Assembly: GCA_002321305.1 (NCBI GenBank) | Contig: DCMF01000111.1 | Coordinates: forward strand, 1-11,220 | Length of the DNA: 11,220 nucleotides | From: Verrucomicrobia bacterium UBA1629 | GTDB lineage: Bacteria; Verrucomicrobiota; Kiritimatiellia; RFP12; UBA1067 | Direction of reading: 5' to 3' | Shown here: positions 1 to 7,198 of the stretch, piece after piece | How positions within the stretch are numbered: position 1 is the first letter of the stretch | Layout: every line of letters starts with the position of its first letter | Position numbers and translations under genes: made by a program | The notes under the pieces: model-generated | Database searches by the model: none | What the model saw: the letters and a program-made list of their open reading frames with translations, nothing else | Told to the model about the DNA's origin: nothing

Positions 1-1
1 A

Positions 2-36
2 CAAACGGATTAGACAGGGGGGTAATGTGATATACT
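2..36 (+). promoter_or_regulatory. Extended -10 promoter with shared upstream element, for the repeat-protein/GH42 operon
   Basis: An extended -10 (TGA then TATACT at 31-36) sits 42 bases before the ATG at 79. A -35-like TTAGAC lies at 10-15 with a 15-base spacer. It is part of the longer string CAAACGGATTAGAC (2-15), which recurs almost unchanged before the gene at 5711. A ribosome binding site AAGGA (65-69) follows, 9 bases before the ATG. Assignment is by motif and position only. Confidence 0.55.
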
Positions 37-78
37 GTCGCCATTGTTTTTCTCATCACATAAAAAGGACTCAAGACC

Positions 79-1117
79 ATGAAGCAGTTCATCCAGAAAA
101 GCGAAGGCGGACGGGAACGCGGAATCGCATGCGGCAGCCGAGGGCTGGCCCTTGGTTTCCTGCTGTCTGCGGCGCTCGCGGCGCAGGGCGCGGCGGTGAC
201 GGTCACGTCCGGGATGTTCTCGTCGGCTGGCGTCCAGTCCGGCGACGCCGTCACGGTCATGGGATCGTGCGAAAACGACATCGAGGGCCTGTCCCTCCAG
301 TCGCTTGCGTTCGCGGGTTCCGATTCCTGCGAGCTGACGGGCAAGGACTTGACGCTCGGCGCGGGCGGGCTGGTCGCCGGTTCGGACGACGCGGACACGA
401 CGGCCGTCACGAACGCGGTGCGCTGCCGCATCGCGCTTTCGGCCGCGCAGACCTGGGCGATCCGGGGGACGGGCCGCGAACTTCACCTGCACGGGCCGCT
501 CGACACGACGACGGCCGCCCATGCGCTCACCCGCGCCGGCACGGGCGTCTGGCGGCTTTACGCCGACACGTTCGGCGACGGCGACATCACGCTGGACAAG
601 GATGACGGCACGACCTACGCCTATGGCCCGAACTGCGCGTTCGGCAGCGCGAAGTCGATGCTCACGATCAAGGGCAAAAACATTAACTGGAACGATGGGT
701 TTCGTGGTGGCGCGAGGCTGCACCTGTGCGGCACGGTTGTCAGCAACGGTGTCGTGAAGTTCGACGGCGTCGGACACGACCGGCACGCTGGGCGTCACGG
801 AGGGGGCGCTCGTCCTGACGGCGGACGCTGCCTGGCGGAACACGACGAACGTTCTCGTGGCGGGGACGGCGACGCTGTCCGTCTCGAACGCCGCCACGTT
901 CGCGGCCAGGCCCGCCGTGTCGGTGGCCGACGGGGCGAAGCTGGATCTCGCGTTCGCGGGGCGGGCCAAGGTCGCCACGCTGACGCTCGGCGAGACGACC
1001 TACCGCACGGGCGTCTTCGGCGCGGTTGGCTCTGGCGCGGCCAACGAGACGGCGGCCCTCACGGGGAGCGGGCGCCTGGTTGTCGGCAAGCAGGGCATTG
1101 CCCTGATCATTCGGTAA
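79..1117 (+). pseudogene. Secreted autotransporter-type beta-strand repeat protein, frameshifted
   Basis: This is a probable surface or secreted beta-helix protein. It opens with a basic stretch and a hydrophobic segment ending near AAQGAA (about residues 25-40), a signal peptide. What follows is rich in G, T, A, V and S with short beta-strand-like repeats, as in autotransporter-associated repeat proteins common in Verrucomicrobiota and Lentisphaerota. The first frame makes sense to about base 768 (KFDG). The same style of sequence then resumes one frame over (SDTTGTLGVTEGALVLTADA, from 770) and runs to a TAA at 1115-1117, ending GKQGIALIIR, a typical C-terminal end for these proteins. The other frame downstream of 770 becomes Arg/His-rich and overlaps the next gene, so it is not the real product. 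A one-base gain or two-base loss near 769 explains the break. It could be a real mutation, a sequencing error or, less likely, the scar of a larger deletion. No enzymatic motif is seen. About 345 residues in all, short for the class. Confidence 0.65.
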
Positions 1118-1130
1118 GAGAGGGGACGGC

Positions 1131-4100
1131 ATGCGTTGGGGGACACGAAAGGCAGTCGCCGCCGGACGGCTCGTCGCCGTCCTCGTCCTCGTCTGCGCGG
1201 CGGCGTGGGCACGCGGCGAGGCGAACCTGCTGGCGAACGGCGACTTCAAGTCGGGCCTCGTCCCCTGGCGCGGCAACAGCTACGGCGGCGGGGCGGGTTC
1301 GGTCGGCGTCGCCTACACGGGCGGCGGCGAGGACGAGCGCGCGTTCGCGCGCCTCGTGAAGACGCGCGGTCCCGGCGGTGCGCAGCTCTTCCAGTCGGCG
1401 TCCCTGCCGAAGGGCATCGGCTCGCTTCGCCTTACGTTCCGGGCGAAGGGCTGTCCCGCGAACGTCTACGTGAAGTTCCTGAAGGCCGACGGGAAGACGC
1501 CGTTTCTCGACTCGCTCGGACGTCCCACGCAGGCGAAGGTCGTCTTCGGCGGCGCGTCCGACTGGAAGCCCGTCGAGACTGTTCTCAAGGTCCCGGCGGC
1601 GGCGCAGGACGCGGGCGGAACGGTCGTCGTCCATTTTGGCATTCTCGCGGGCGCGTCCGAGAATGTCCTCCTGCTGGACGACGTTGCGCTCGCGCCCATG
1701 GCGGACGGCGAGGTTCGGGCGCCGAAGCCGCTGACCTTCGCGTTCGCGCCGACGCCCGCGCCCGACGCGAGCTACCGTCCCGTCGAGCCGGTCGCGGACT
1801 TCACGGTCGAGGCGCGCGACGGACTGCTCCTGCGCGACGGGAAGCCGCACTTCTGGGTCGGCAACGGCGTCGATCTCGGCTCCGCGCACGCGACGCCGGT
1901 CGGGCTCTGGCTCGCGAAGCTGCAGGGGCAGGAGTTCGTCTGCCCGACGGACGGCATCGACTGGACGGCGAAGCTCGACGGCGACACGCTGACGCTCGGC
2001 GCGACGCGTGTGCCGGCCGCGAATCTCGCCTGGATCCGCGAGGCCCAGCGCCTCGGCCTGCTGGCGGAAGTGCTTGTCACCTCGCGCTACTTCAAGTACA
2101 GCAGCCTCAAGAAGCTCGCGCAGGCGCACCCTGACTTCGGCGCGTTCCACTACGACGCGGGGCACTACCTTTCGCTCGACACGGGACATCCCGTCGGGCG
2201 TCGCCTGCTGGCCGAAAAGCGAAAGGGCCTCCTGACGCAGCTCGGAGACGACCCGAAGATCGTCCTTGAATTCGCCCGCGAGCCGGGGCCGGAGCCGAGC
2301 AGCCGGCGCGTGCGCGCGGCGTTTGTCGCGTGGGCGCAACGCAAGTACGGCGATCTCGCGACGGCCAATGCCGTCTGGCGGACGCGCTACGGCGACTGGG
2401 CCGAAGTCGAGCCGCCGCACCTGCCGGAGGACGTCATCCATTCGGGCGGACACGTGCGAAAGCTCGAACTGCGCGCGTGGGCGCGGAAGAACCGCTTCGA
2501 GATGTACTACGACTGGCTCGCCTTCGCGCAGGAGGACGTCGCGTCGTGCCTAGCGGGCGAGGTCGCCGACGTGAAGGCGTTCGCGCCGAAGGTCCTGACG
2601 ACGTTCGACGTGCGCGGGCACCATTCGGCCAGCGACGACTACATGGCCGTCCTGCCGGCGGCGGTCGACCGTCTCTTCGACATCTTCGAGCTGCACGACG
2701 GCTACCGCGCCTACTACTACGACGACACGCCCTACGACCTCCAGACGCTGCGCGTCGCGACGAGCTTCCAGCTGTTCAAGTACGGCTTCTTCCGCGCGAA
2801 CACGACGAAGCCGCTGTGGAACGCGGAGGACATCGTCGGGCAGGTCCGGTCGGCGAGCGCGTCCGAAAGCGCGATGGCGAAGAACGACCTCGGCCGCCTC
2901 ATGGACGGCGACTGGGACTTCCGCCGGGACGGCGACGAGGAATGGGGCCGGATCCGCGTCCCGTCGGCCTGGGACGCGCAGGAGAAGTGGAAGGGGTACA
3001 CGGGCACGGCCTGGTACCGCCGTCCGTTCACGGTCGAGCGGCGCTATGCCGACGACTACGCCGACGGCTCGCGCAAGTTCTATTTCGTCGGCAAGGGCAT
3101 CGCGCAGGCGGGCACCGTCTGGGTGAACGGGCACGAGGTCGGGCGCGTCAAGGGTTGGGCGACGCCGTTCAGGTTCGACGTCGGCTGCTATCTCAGGTTC
3201 GGCGGGGACAACGAACTGCTGATCCGAGCCGAGGGCAACGGCGGCTACCTGAACGGTCTGCGCGGCTACTACCACATCCTGCCGCAGGACATGCTCGCCG
3301 AGTCGCTTCCCTTCGGCGAGCGGCAGTACCGGGCCATGCTGTGGATGTATTTCGCCCACGGGTCGAGCGCGGTCAGCGTCTGGAACTGGGGGGCGGACAC
3401 CTACCGGCCCTACTTCCCGGCGCTCATCGACCGCATCAACGCCTGCGCGGAACGCGTCCAGGACGCCTTGCGCGCGCCGCGGCGCGGCAAGGTCGCGATG
3501 CTCTATCCGTATCTCTACGCGCGGGGGCTGCCGTTCGCGCCGTTCATCGCGCGCGACGCCGTGCGGCTCGACTGGTTCAACGCGCTCGTCTTCAGCGGCT
3601 GCGAGCCGGACGTCCTCTCGGAGGAGACCCTGTGGACGCGCCTTGACCCGGCGGCGTATCCCGTCCTCTTCGCGCCGCAGTGTGACCTCGTGAAGGACCG
3701 CACCTGGGCGGCGGTGAAGGCGTATCTTGCGAAGGGCGGCCGCGTCGTGGCGACGGACGGCTCCTTCGCCCGGACGTTCGGACGCTTCGCCGCGACGGAT
3801 GCCGCCGCGCAGCCGAACGTGACGCGCCTCCCGGAGAGCCTGGAGATGGAGGCGCTGCAGGCGGCGTTCCGTCCGTTCCTGCCGCCGGACGACCTGCCGC
3901 TCGCGGTCGAGGCGGACGGCGAGACGCCGCTCCTGCACAAGGTCTTCGCGCGACAGGGCGACTTCGCCTTCCTCTATTTCCACAACTGGGGCGGAAAGGA
4001 CAAGCGCGTGTCGTTCCGTCTGCCGCCGGCGGTGGACGGCTGGAAGCTCGTCCCGATGGATGGCGACTTCCGCGCCGAATCGGGCCGCGTGTCGGTCGTC

Positions 4101-4949
4101 GTGCCGTCGCAGGAGCCGGCGGTGGCGCTGCTCGCGCGCGACGGCGGCTTCTCCTACGAGACGCCGGCGTCCGTCAAGGTGCGCGCGGACGAGCTGCGGC
4201 GGCTCCAGGCGCTGGACGCGGGGGCGGAGGCGCGGCCGGGGCGTCCGAAGGCGCTCTTCTTCAAGTCGGCGCGCGAGGGCGACATGCGGGTCGGCGCCGA
4301 GGTCTACCTGGAACTCTGCGCGGCGATCCGCGCGGCGGGCTATGACATCGAAAGCGTGCCGAGCGCGGCGTGGACGCCGGAGCGGCTGGCGGCCTACCGG
4401 CTCGTCGTCCTCCCGGAGACGGCGACGGCGCACCTCCGCCCGACGCTGGAGGACGGGGCGGCGCTGTCCAATCTCGTCGCATGGGTGAAGGCCGGCGGAC
4501 GTCTCTTCTGTCCGGTCTATTCGGCCGACACGCTTAACGCACAGGGACTGCTCGTGCGGCGCGGACATCTGCGTCCGCTGGGCGTCGAGGGGTTTGGCGG
4601 CACGGCATGGCGCGCGACGGGCTTCGCCTATGGCGACGTGCACCAGGTCGTGACGGACAACATCGACCGGGGACATCCGCTCGGCGCGGGCGTGGCGTCC
4701 GTCTCGCTCTACCATGACCGGGCGCTGCGCCTGACGAAGGGCTCGCCGCTCCGTCCGGTCGTCTCGTTCCCGGCGGACGCCTCCGGCCCCGGCGCGGGCG
4801 GTCCGGTCATTGTCGCCGGCGCGGTCGGCAAGGGCCGCGTCGTCGTCTCGTCCGACGTGATGCTCTTCCAGCCCTACCGCATCGACAGGGCCGACAACGC
4901 GCGGCTCCTGAAGAATCTTGTGGACTACCTGACGCTGGACGGCGACTGA
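1131..4949 (+). CDS. Secreted multidomain GH42-like beta-galactosidase
   Basis: This 1272-residue exported enzyme likely cleaves beta-galactosides or related glycans outside the cytoplasm. A signal peptide (1-29) is followed by a CBM4/9-like module (about 32-190, NLLANGDF...W). A GH42-like TIM barrel comes next (about 225-780), with the family pattern W-x4-YGD-x4-N-W around 401-416. The likely acid/base is E384 (FAREPG, where most relatives have NEP) and the likely nucleophile E566 (PLWNAED). A GH2-type sugar-binding jelly roll (about 590-705: GDWDF, WYRRPF, VWVNGHEVG) lies between E566 and the last barrel strand (RAMLWMYFAHG...WNWG, 734-754). A GH42 trimerisation-like domain (about 785-885) and a second amidotransferase-like domain (about 1050-1270) follow. 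Usual GH42 enzymes are near 700 residues, so this one is greatly enlarged. The start is supported by GAGAGGGG at 1118-1125; only 13 bases separate it from the previous gene. Fold is fairly sure; substrate is not. Confidence 0.8.
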   Translation: MRWGTRKAVAAGRLVAVLVLVCAAAWARGEANLLANGDFKSGLVPWRGNSYGGGAGSVGVAYTGGGEDERAFARLVKTRGPGGAQLFQSASLPKGIGSLRLTFRAKGCPANVYVKFLKADGKTPFLDSLGRPTQAKVVFGGASDWKPVETVLKVPAAAQDAGGTVVVHFGILAGASENVLLLDDVALAPMADGEVRAPKPLTFAFAPTPAPDASYRPVEPVADFTVEARDGLLLRDGKPHFWVGNGVDLGSAHATPVGLWLAKLQGQEFVCPTDGIDWTAKLDGDTLTLGATRVPAANLAWIREAQRLGLLAEVLVTSRYFKYSSLKKLAQAHPDFGAFHYDAGHYLSLDTGHPVGRRLLAEKRKGLLTQLGDDPKIVLEFAREPGPEPSSRRVRAAFVAWAQRKYGDLATANAVWRTRYGDWAEVEPPHLPEDVIHSGGHVRKLELRAWARKNRFEMYYDWLAFAQEDVASCLAGEVADVKAFAPKVLTTFDVRGHHSASDDYMAVLPAAVDRLFDIFELHDGYRAYYYDDTPYDLQTLRVATSFQLFKYGFFRANTTKPLWNAEDIVGQVRSASASESAMAKNDLGRLMDGDWDFRRDGDEEWGRIRVPSAWDAQEKWKGYTGTAWYRRPFTVERRYADDYADGSRKFYFVGKGIAQAGTVWVNGHEVGRVKGWATPFRFDVGCYLRFGGDNELLIRAEGNGGYLNGLRGYYHILPQDMLAESLPFGERQYRAMLWMYFAHGSSAVSVWNWGADTYRPYFPALIDRINACAERVQDALRAPRRGKVAMLYPYLYARGLPFAPFIARDAVRLDWFNALVFSGCEPDVLSEETLWTRLDPAAYPVLFAPQCDLVKDRTWAAVKAYLAKGGRVVATDGSFARTFGRFAATDAAAQPNVTRLPESLEMEALQAAFRPFLPPDDLPLAVEADGETPLLHKVFARQGDFAFLYFHNWGGKDKRVSFRLPPAVDGWKLVPMDGDFRAESGRVSVVVPSQEPAVALLARDGGFSYETPASVKVRADELRRLQALDAGAEARPGRPKALFFKSAREGDMRVGAEVYLELCAAIRAAGYDIESVPSAAWTPERLAAYRLVVLPETATAHLRPTLEDGAALSNLVAWVKAGGRLFCPVYSADTLNAQGLLVRRGHLRPLGVEGFGGTAWRATGFAYGDVHQVVTDNIDRGHPLGAGVASVSLYHDRALRLTKGSPLRPVVSFPADASGPGAGGPVIVAGAVGKGRVVVSSDVMLFQPYRIDRADNARLLKNLVDYLTLDGD

Positions 4950-5023
4950 CCGTTGAGGGCGCGCGTTGGCATATTCACAAGTCTCTTTCCCTCGTCTGCC
5001 TATGCGCGGACACGTCAGAAATA

Positions 5024-5032
5024 TGCTATAAT
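5024..5032 (+). promoter_or_regulatory. Extended -10 promoter of the toxin-antitoxin operon
   Basis: TGC followed by a consensus TATAAT (5027-5032) lies 35 bases before the antitoxin ATG, with no convincing -35. The hexamer ATGCGC occurs on both sides (5002-5007 and 5031-5036) and could be part of an operator for self-repression, but this is a guess. The AAGGA at 5055-5059 is the ribosome binding site. Confidence 0.5.
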
Positions 5033-5067
5033 GCGCACTGTCAAATCTCTGCAAAAGGACACGGGGA

Positions 5068-5307
5068 ATGCCAAGACTGCTTCATAACCTGCTCTGCAAC
5101 GTTTCGCGAAGATACCGCGTGACGCATTGTGACAGCGTCGATGACCTTTCGCCGCGATACAGCCGCAAGCTCCGCGAGAGCTGCCGCGAGATGGACGGGC
5201 GAAGCTGGTCGAACGCCCGCGACATGATGCGGGACCTCCTTGCGGAGATCGACGAGGAGGAACGGGGCGAAAAGGCGTCTGTTCGCAAGGCGGCGATGTT
5301 TGCATGA
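5068..5307 (+). CDS. Small antitoxin-like protein paired with a YafQ-type toxin
   Basis: This 79-residue protein is probably the antitoxin of the pair, binding and neutralising the downstream RNase and repressing the operon. The evidence is mainly positional: it precedes a clear YafQ-type gene, its TGA overlaps the toxin start (ATGA), and a promoter and good ribosome binding site lie just ahead of it. The sequence is highly charged and probably helical. Residues 1-30 are basic with two cysteines (C10, C21), the middle (DLSPRYSRKLRESCREMDGR) is charged, and the C-terminal part has an acidic helix (LLAEIDEEERGEK). I do not see the ribbon-helix-helix signature or C-terminal PF motif of RelB/DinJ antitoxins, the usual YafQ partner. 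It may be a divergent or separate antitoxin family. G+C is lower than in the flanking glycosidase genes, consistent with acquisition. Confidence 0.6.
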   Translation: MPRLLHNLLCNVSRRYRVTHCDSVDDLSPRYSRKLRESCREMDGRSWSNARDMMRDLLAEIDEEERGEKASVRKAAMFA

Positions 5308-5585
5308 CGCGAGTCCTGAAGTCGACAAGTCAGTACAAGCGCGACCTGAAGCGGTACAGGCACGACGCGGACTTGATTTCGACATTGACGAAGGTCATTT
5401 CCGACCTCGCGGCGGATATCCCGTTGAAAGCGTCCATGCGAGACCATGACCTTCACAACAACTGGGAAGGCTGCCGTGAATGCCACGTCAAGCCAGACGT
5501 CCTGCTTGTCTACCGCAAGACGGACGGAGAGATCCATATGCTGTTGCTTGAAAGGCTTGGCTCTCATTCCAACCTGTTCGGCTGA
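5304..5585 (+). CDS. yafQ: YafQ-type toxin, ribosome-dependent mRNA interferase
   Basis: This 93-residue protein belongs to the YafQ branch of the RelE/ParE superfamily, toxins that enter the ribosomal A site and cut mRNA during translation. The family pattern is intact: RDH (H48), W54-G56, RECH (H61), PD (D65), LLVY (67-70) and the closing GSHSNLF (H88, F92). H48, H61, D65 and H88 match the catalytic H50, H63, D67 and H87 of E. coli YafQ, so the toxin should be active. Length is normal for the family (about 90). The ATG overlaps the upstream stop codon, giving translational coupling to the antitoxin. The residues after DH (DLHNNW) differ from the usual LxGxW. The family call is secure. The gene symbol reflects family membership, not proven orthology. 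Confidence 0.9.
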   Translation: MTRVLKSTSQYKRDLKRYRHDADLISTLTKVISDLAADIPLKASMRDHDLHNNWEGCRECHVKPDVLLVYRKTDGEIHMLLLERLGSHSNLFG

Positions 5586-5638
5586 TGGTTCGCAGGAAGT
5601 TCTTTGGCACGGATGCCTTTCTCTCTCTCTATTATGCG

Positions 5639-5675
5639 CAAACGGATAAGACTTGACGGCGGGATATGATATACT
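5639..5675 (+). promoter_or_regulatory. Extended -10 promoter with shared upstream element, for the phospholipase-like gene
   Basis: TGA-TATACT (-10 at 5670-5675) matches the promoter at the left end of the window base for base over nine positions. Upstream lies CAAACGGATAAGAC (5639-5652), whose TAAGAC (5647-5652) is a -35-like hexamer with a 17-base spacer. A stray TTGACG at 5653-5658 is too close to act as the -35. GGAGG at 5698-5702 is the ribosome binding site, 8 bases before the ATG. The intergenic stretch also holds a (CT)5 run at 5621-5630. Confidence 0.55.
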
Positions 5676-5710
5676 TCGCATTCGGAAAAACACCATTGGA
5701 GGTTTGAAGA

Positions 5711-7144
5711 ATGCAGAAGAGAGTTTCGCTGAAGAGCGTGTCGTCCGTTGCCGTCTGTGCCATGTGCGCTGCGGGCGCGGCGACGGATGCGTTGGCATGG
5801 GACGTGGAGCATGACGAGGTCGCGCAGCTGACGGGCGAGTTCCTGCCGTGCGAGATGAAGGCGTTCTTCGACTTCGACGACTTCGGCATCCTGCTCGCGA
5901 ACTGCCATGCGCCGGACATGATCCACTGGCCGATGGCGGACGGCAAGCGCCGCTACGCGACGCTCGACGAGGTGGCCGCGCACGTCGGCGCGGCGGACGC
6001 GGCAGTGCTGAAGGGGCTTGGCTTCGACAATGCCGGATGGTTTCATTCGCCGAAGGCCAAGGGCGCGCTGATCGGACTGCTCGCACGGGCGTTCGGGCGC
6101 GGCGACCACCGTGCGGCGGCCTACTACCTCGCCGTCCTGACCCACACCTACGCGGACGAAAGCGCGCTCAACCATCCGCCGATCCTGCAGTTCGTGCAGT
6201 ATTCCGACTTCGCCGGCGTCCGGTATCCGAACCGCAAGGTCGAGCCGGGCGCGAAGAACGTGTTCGGCTTCCGCTCGGACGGGTTCATCGTCCACCGCGC
6301 GCGGCAGCTGCTCGCCGGCTTCGCGCCGCAGGCGCCGGACGGGCCGTTCGGCGCGGTCGTGCTCGACTTCGTCGCCGACACGGTGCGCCAGTCGGCCTAC
6401 GCCGCCGAGAAGGAGGGGCTGATCGCGTTCGCGCCGCGTCCCGCCGCGCAGGAGGCCCTTGCGGAGCTCGTCGCGATGCAGATCCGTACGCTCGTCACGA
6501 TGGCGTGGACGGCGTGGGTGCGCCGCGCGCCGGACGCCGCGCTGCCCGGCCCGGACTTCGAGGCCGCCTACTGCGCCGCCGTCGATCGGGTCATCCCGAC
6601 GGTCGACCCGTCGCGGCAGTTCGTGTTCGACGGGCTCTTCGACCTGTCAAGGAATCCGCCGAACCCGAAGGGCACGGTCGCACTCGTCTGCGAAGCCTAC
6701 ACGGCGCCGACGTTCAGCGCGCTCGCCTACGTCGGGCGGATGCTCGGCGCGAGCGCGGCGCGGACGCTGCGCGACAGCGGCTGGGCGGTCAAGCCGATTT
6801 CGCTCTACGACATCCGCAGGCCGGACACGCTCCCCGACCCGCAGTCGGACGTCCGCCTCATGCTGGTTGCGGGCGTGAGCGGCCGCCGCTACAACGGCTC
6901 GTTTCGCGGGCCGTCGCCGGACATCGCGGCGAAGCTGAAGGCGTGGCGCGAGGCGGGCGGCAGGCTGATCTACGTCGCGGGGGACGACCCGTTCGACATT
7001 GCGGGCTTCAAGGACGTCCTCGACCTGCGTGACAACCGCGAAGTGCCCGCGTCAGAGGCATGGGCGGACGACACGGCGGCGGACTGGGCCGCGCTCCGGC
7101 TTGACTCCTTCTCCGCGCCGCTCTTCCTCTCGCTCGTGCGGTGA
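5711..7144 (+). CDS. Exported zinc phospholipase C / P1-nuclease-like protein with amidotransferase-like C-terminal domain
   Basis: A signal peptide (1-29, ending DALA) would expose W30 as the new N-terminus. In zinc-dependent phospholipase C and S1/P1 nucleases, that N-terminal Trp itself binds zinc. H34 follows, then D69 and H72 (APDMIH) and the core motif H145-x3-D149-x5-H155 (HTYADESALNH). The Trp-to-His distance of 115 equals W1 to H116 of P1 nuclease as I recall it. The last expected pair, H-x3-E/D, is less clear: H195-x3-Q199 is the best candidate. The likely role is hydrolysis of phosphodiester bonds in phospholipids or nucleic acids outside the cytoplasm. Residues about 322-477 form a second part resembling class I glutamine-amidotransferase-like folds (VALVCEAY, LMLVAGVS, W-REAGGRLIYVAGDDP) with no clear catalytic Cys-His-Glu triad. 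The gene has its own promoter and ends 54 bases before a convergent gene. Fold is moderately sure; substrate unknown. Confidence 0.65.
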   Translation: MQKRVSLKSVSSVAVCAMCAAGAATDALAWDVEHDEVAQLTGEFLPCEMKAFFDFDDFGILLANCHAPDMIHWPMADGKRRYATLDEVAAHVGAADAAVLKGLGFDNAGWFHSPKAKGALIGLLARAFGRGDHRAAAYYLAVLTHTYADESALNHPPILQFVQYSDFAGVRYPNRKVEPGAKNVFGFRSDGFIVHRARQLLAGFAPQAPDGPFGAVVLDFVADTVRQSAYAAEKEGLIAFAPRPAAQEALAELVAMQIRTLVTMAWTAWVRRAPDAALPGPDFEAAYCAAVDRVIPTVDPSRQFVFDGLFDLSRNPPNPKGTVALVCEAYTAPTFSALAYVGRMLGASAARTLRDSGWAVKPISLYDIRRPDTLPDPQSDVRLMLVAGVSGRRYNGSFRGPSPDIAAKLKAWREAGGRLIYVAGDDPFDIAGFKDVLDLRDNREVPASEAWADDTAADWAALRLDSFSAPLFLSLVR

Positions 7145-7198
7145 GGGCCTGGCGCACTTGCCCGGCACGGGTGGCGGTGCGGATGAGTGAAATGAGAG

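Noticed and set aside
770..1359. Continuation of the first gene in its original frame to 1359, overlapping the GH42-like gene by more than 200 bases
   Set aside because: After 770 that frame is Arg, His and Gly rich without repeat-protein character, while the neighbouring frame continues the protein and stops cleanly at 1117.
2550..5054. A minus-strand open frame of 834 codons opposite the GH42-like gene
   Set aside because: It is Arg/Val/Glu-rich with no domain signature, as expected from the complement of a GC-rich gene; the plus-strand frame has a signal peptide and clear domains.
5606..5630. Possible terminator GGCA-CGGA-TGCC followed by a CT run
   Set aside because: The stem is only 4 bp and the following tract is mixed C and T, so it is too weak to call.
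7145..7198. Possible terminator between the convergent genes (CCCG-GCA-CGGG)
   Set aside because: Short stem and no T-run on either strand.
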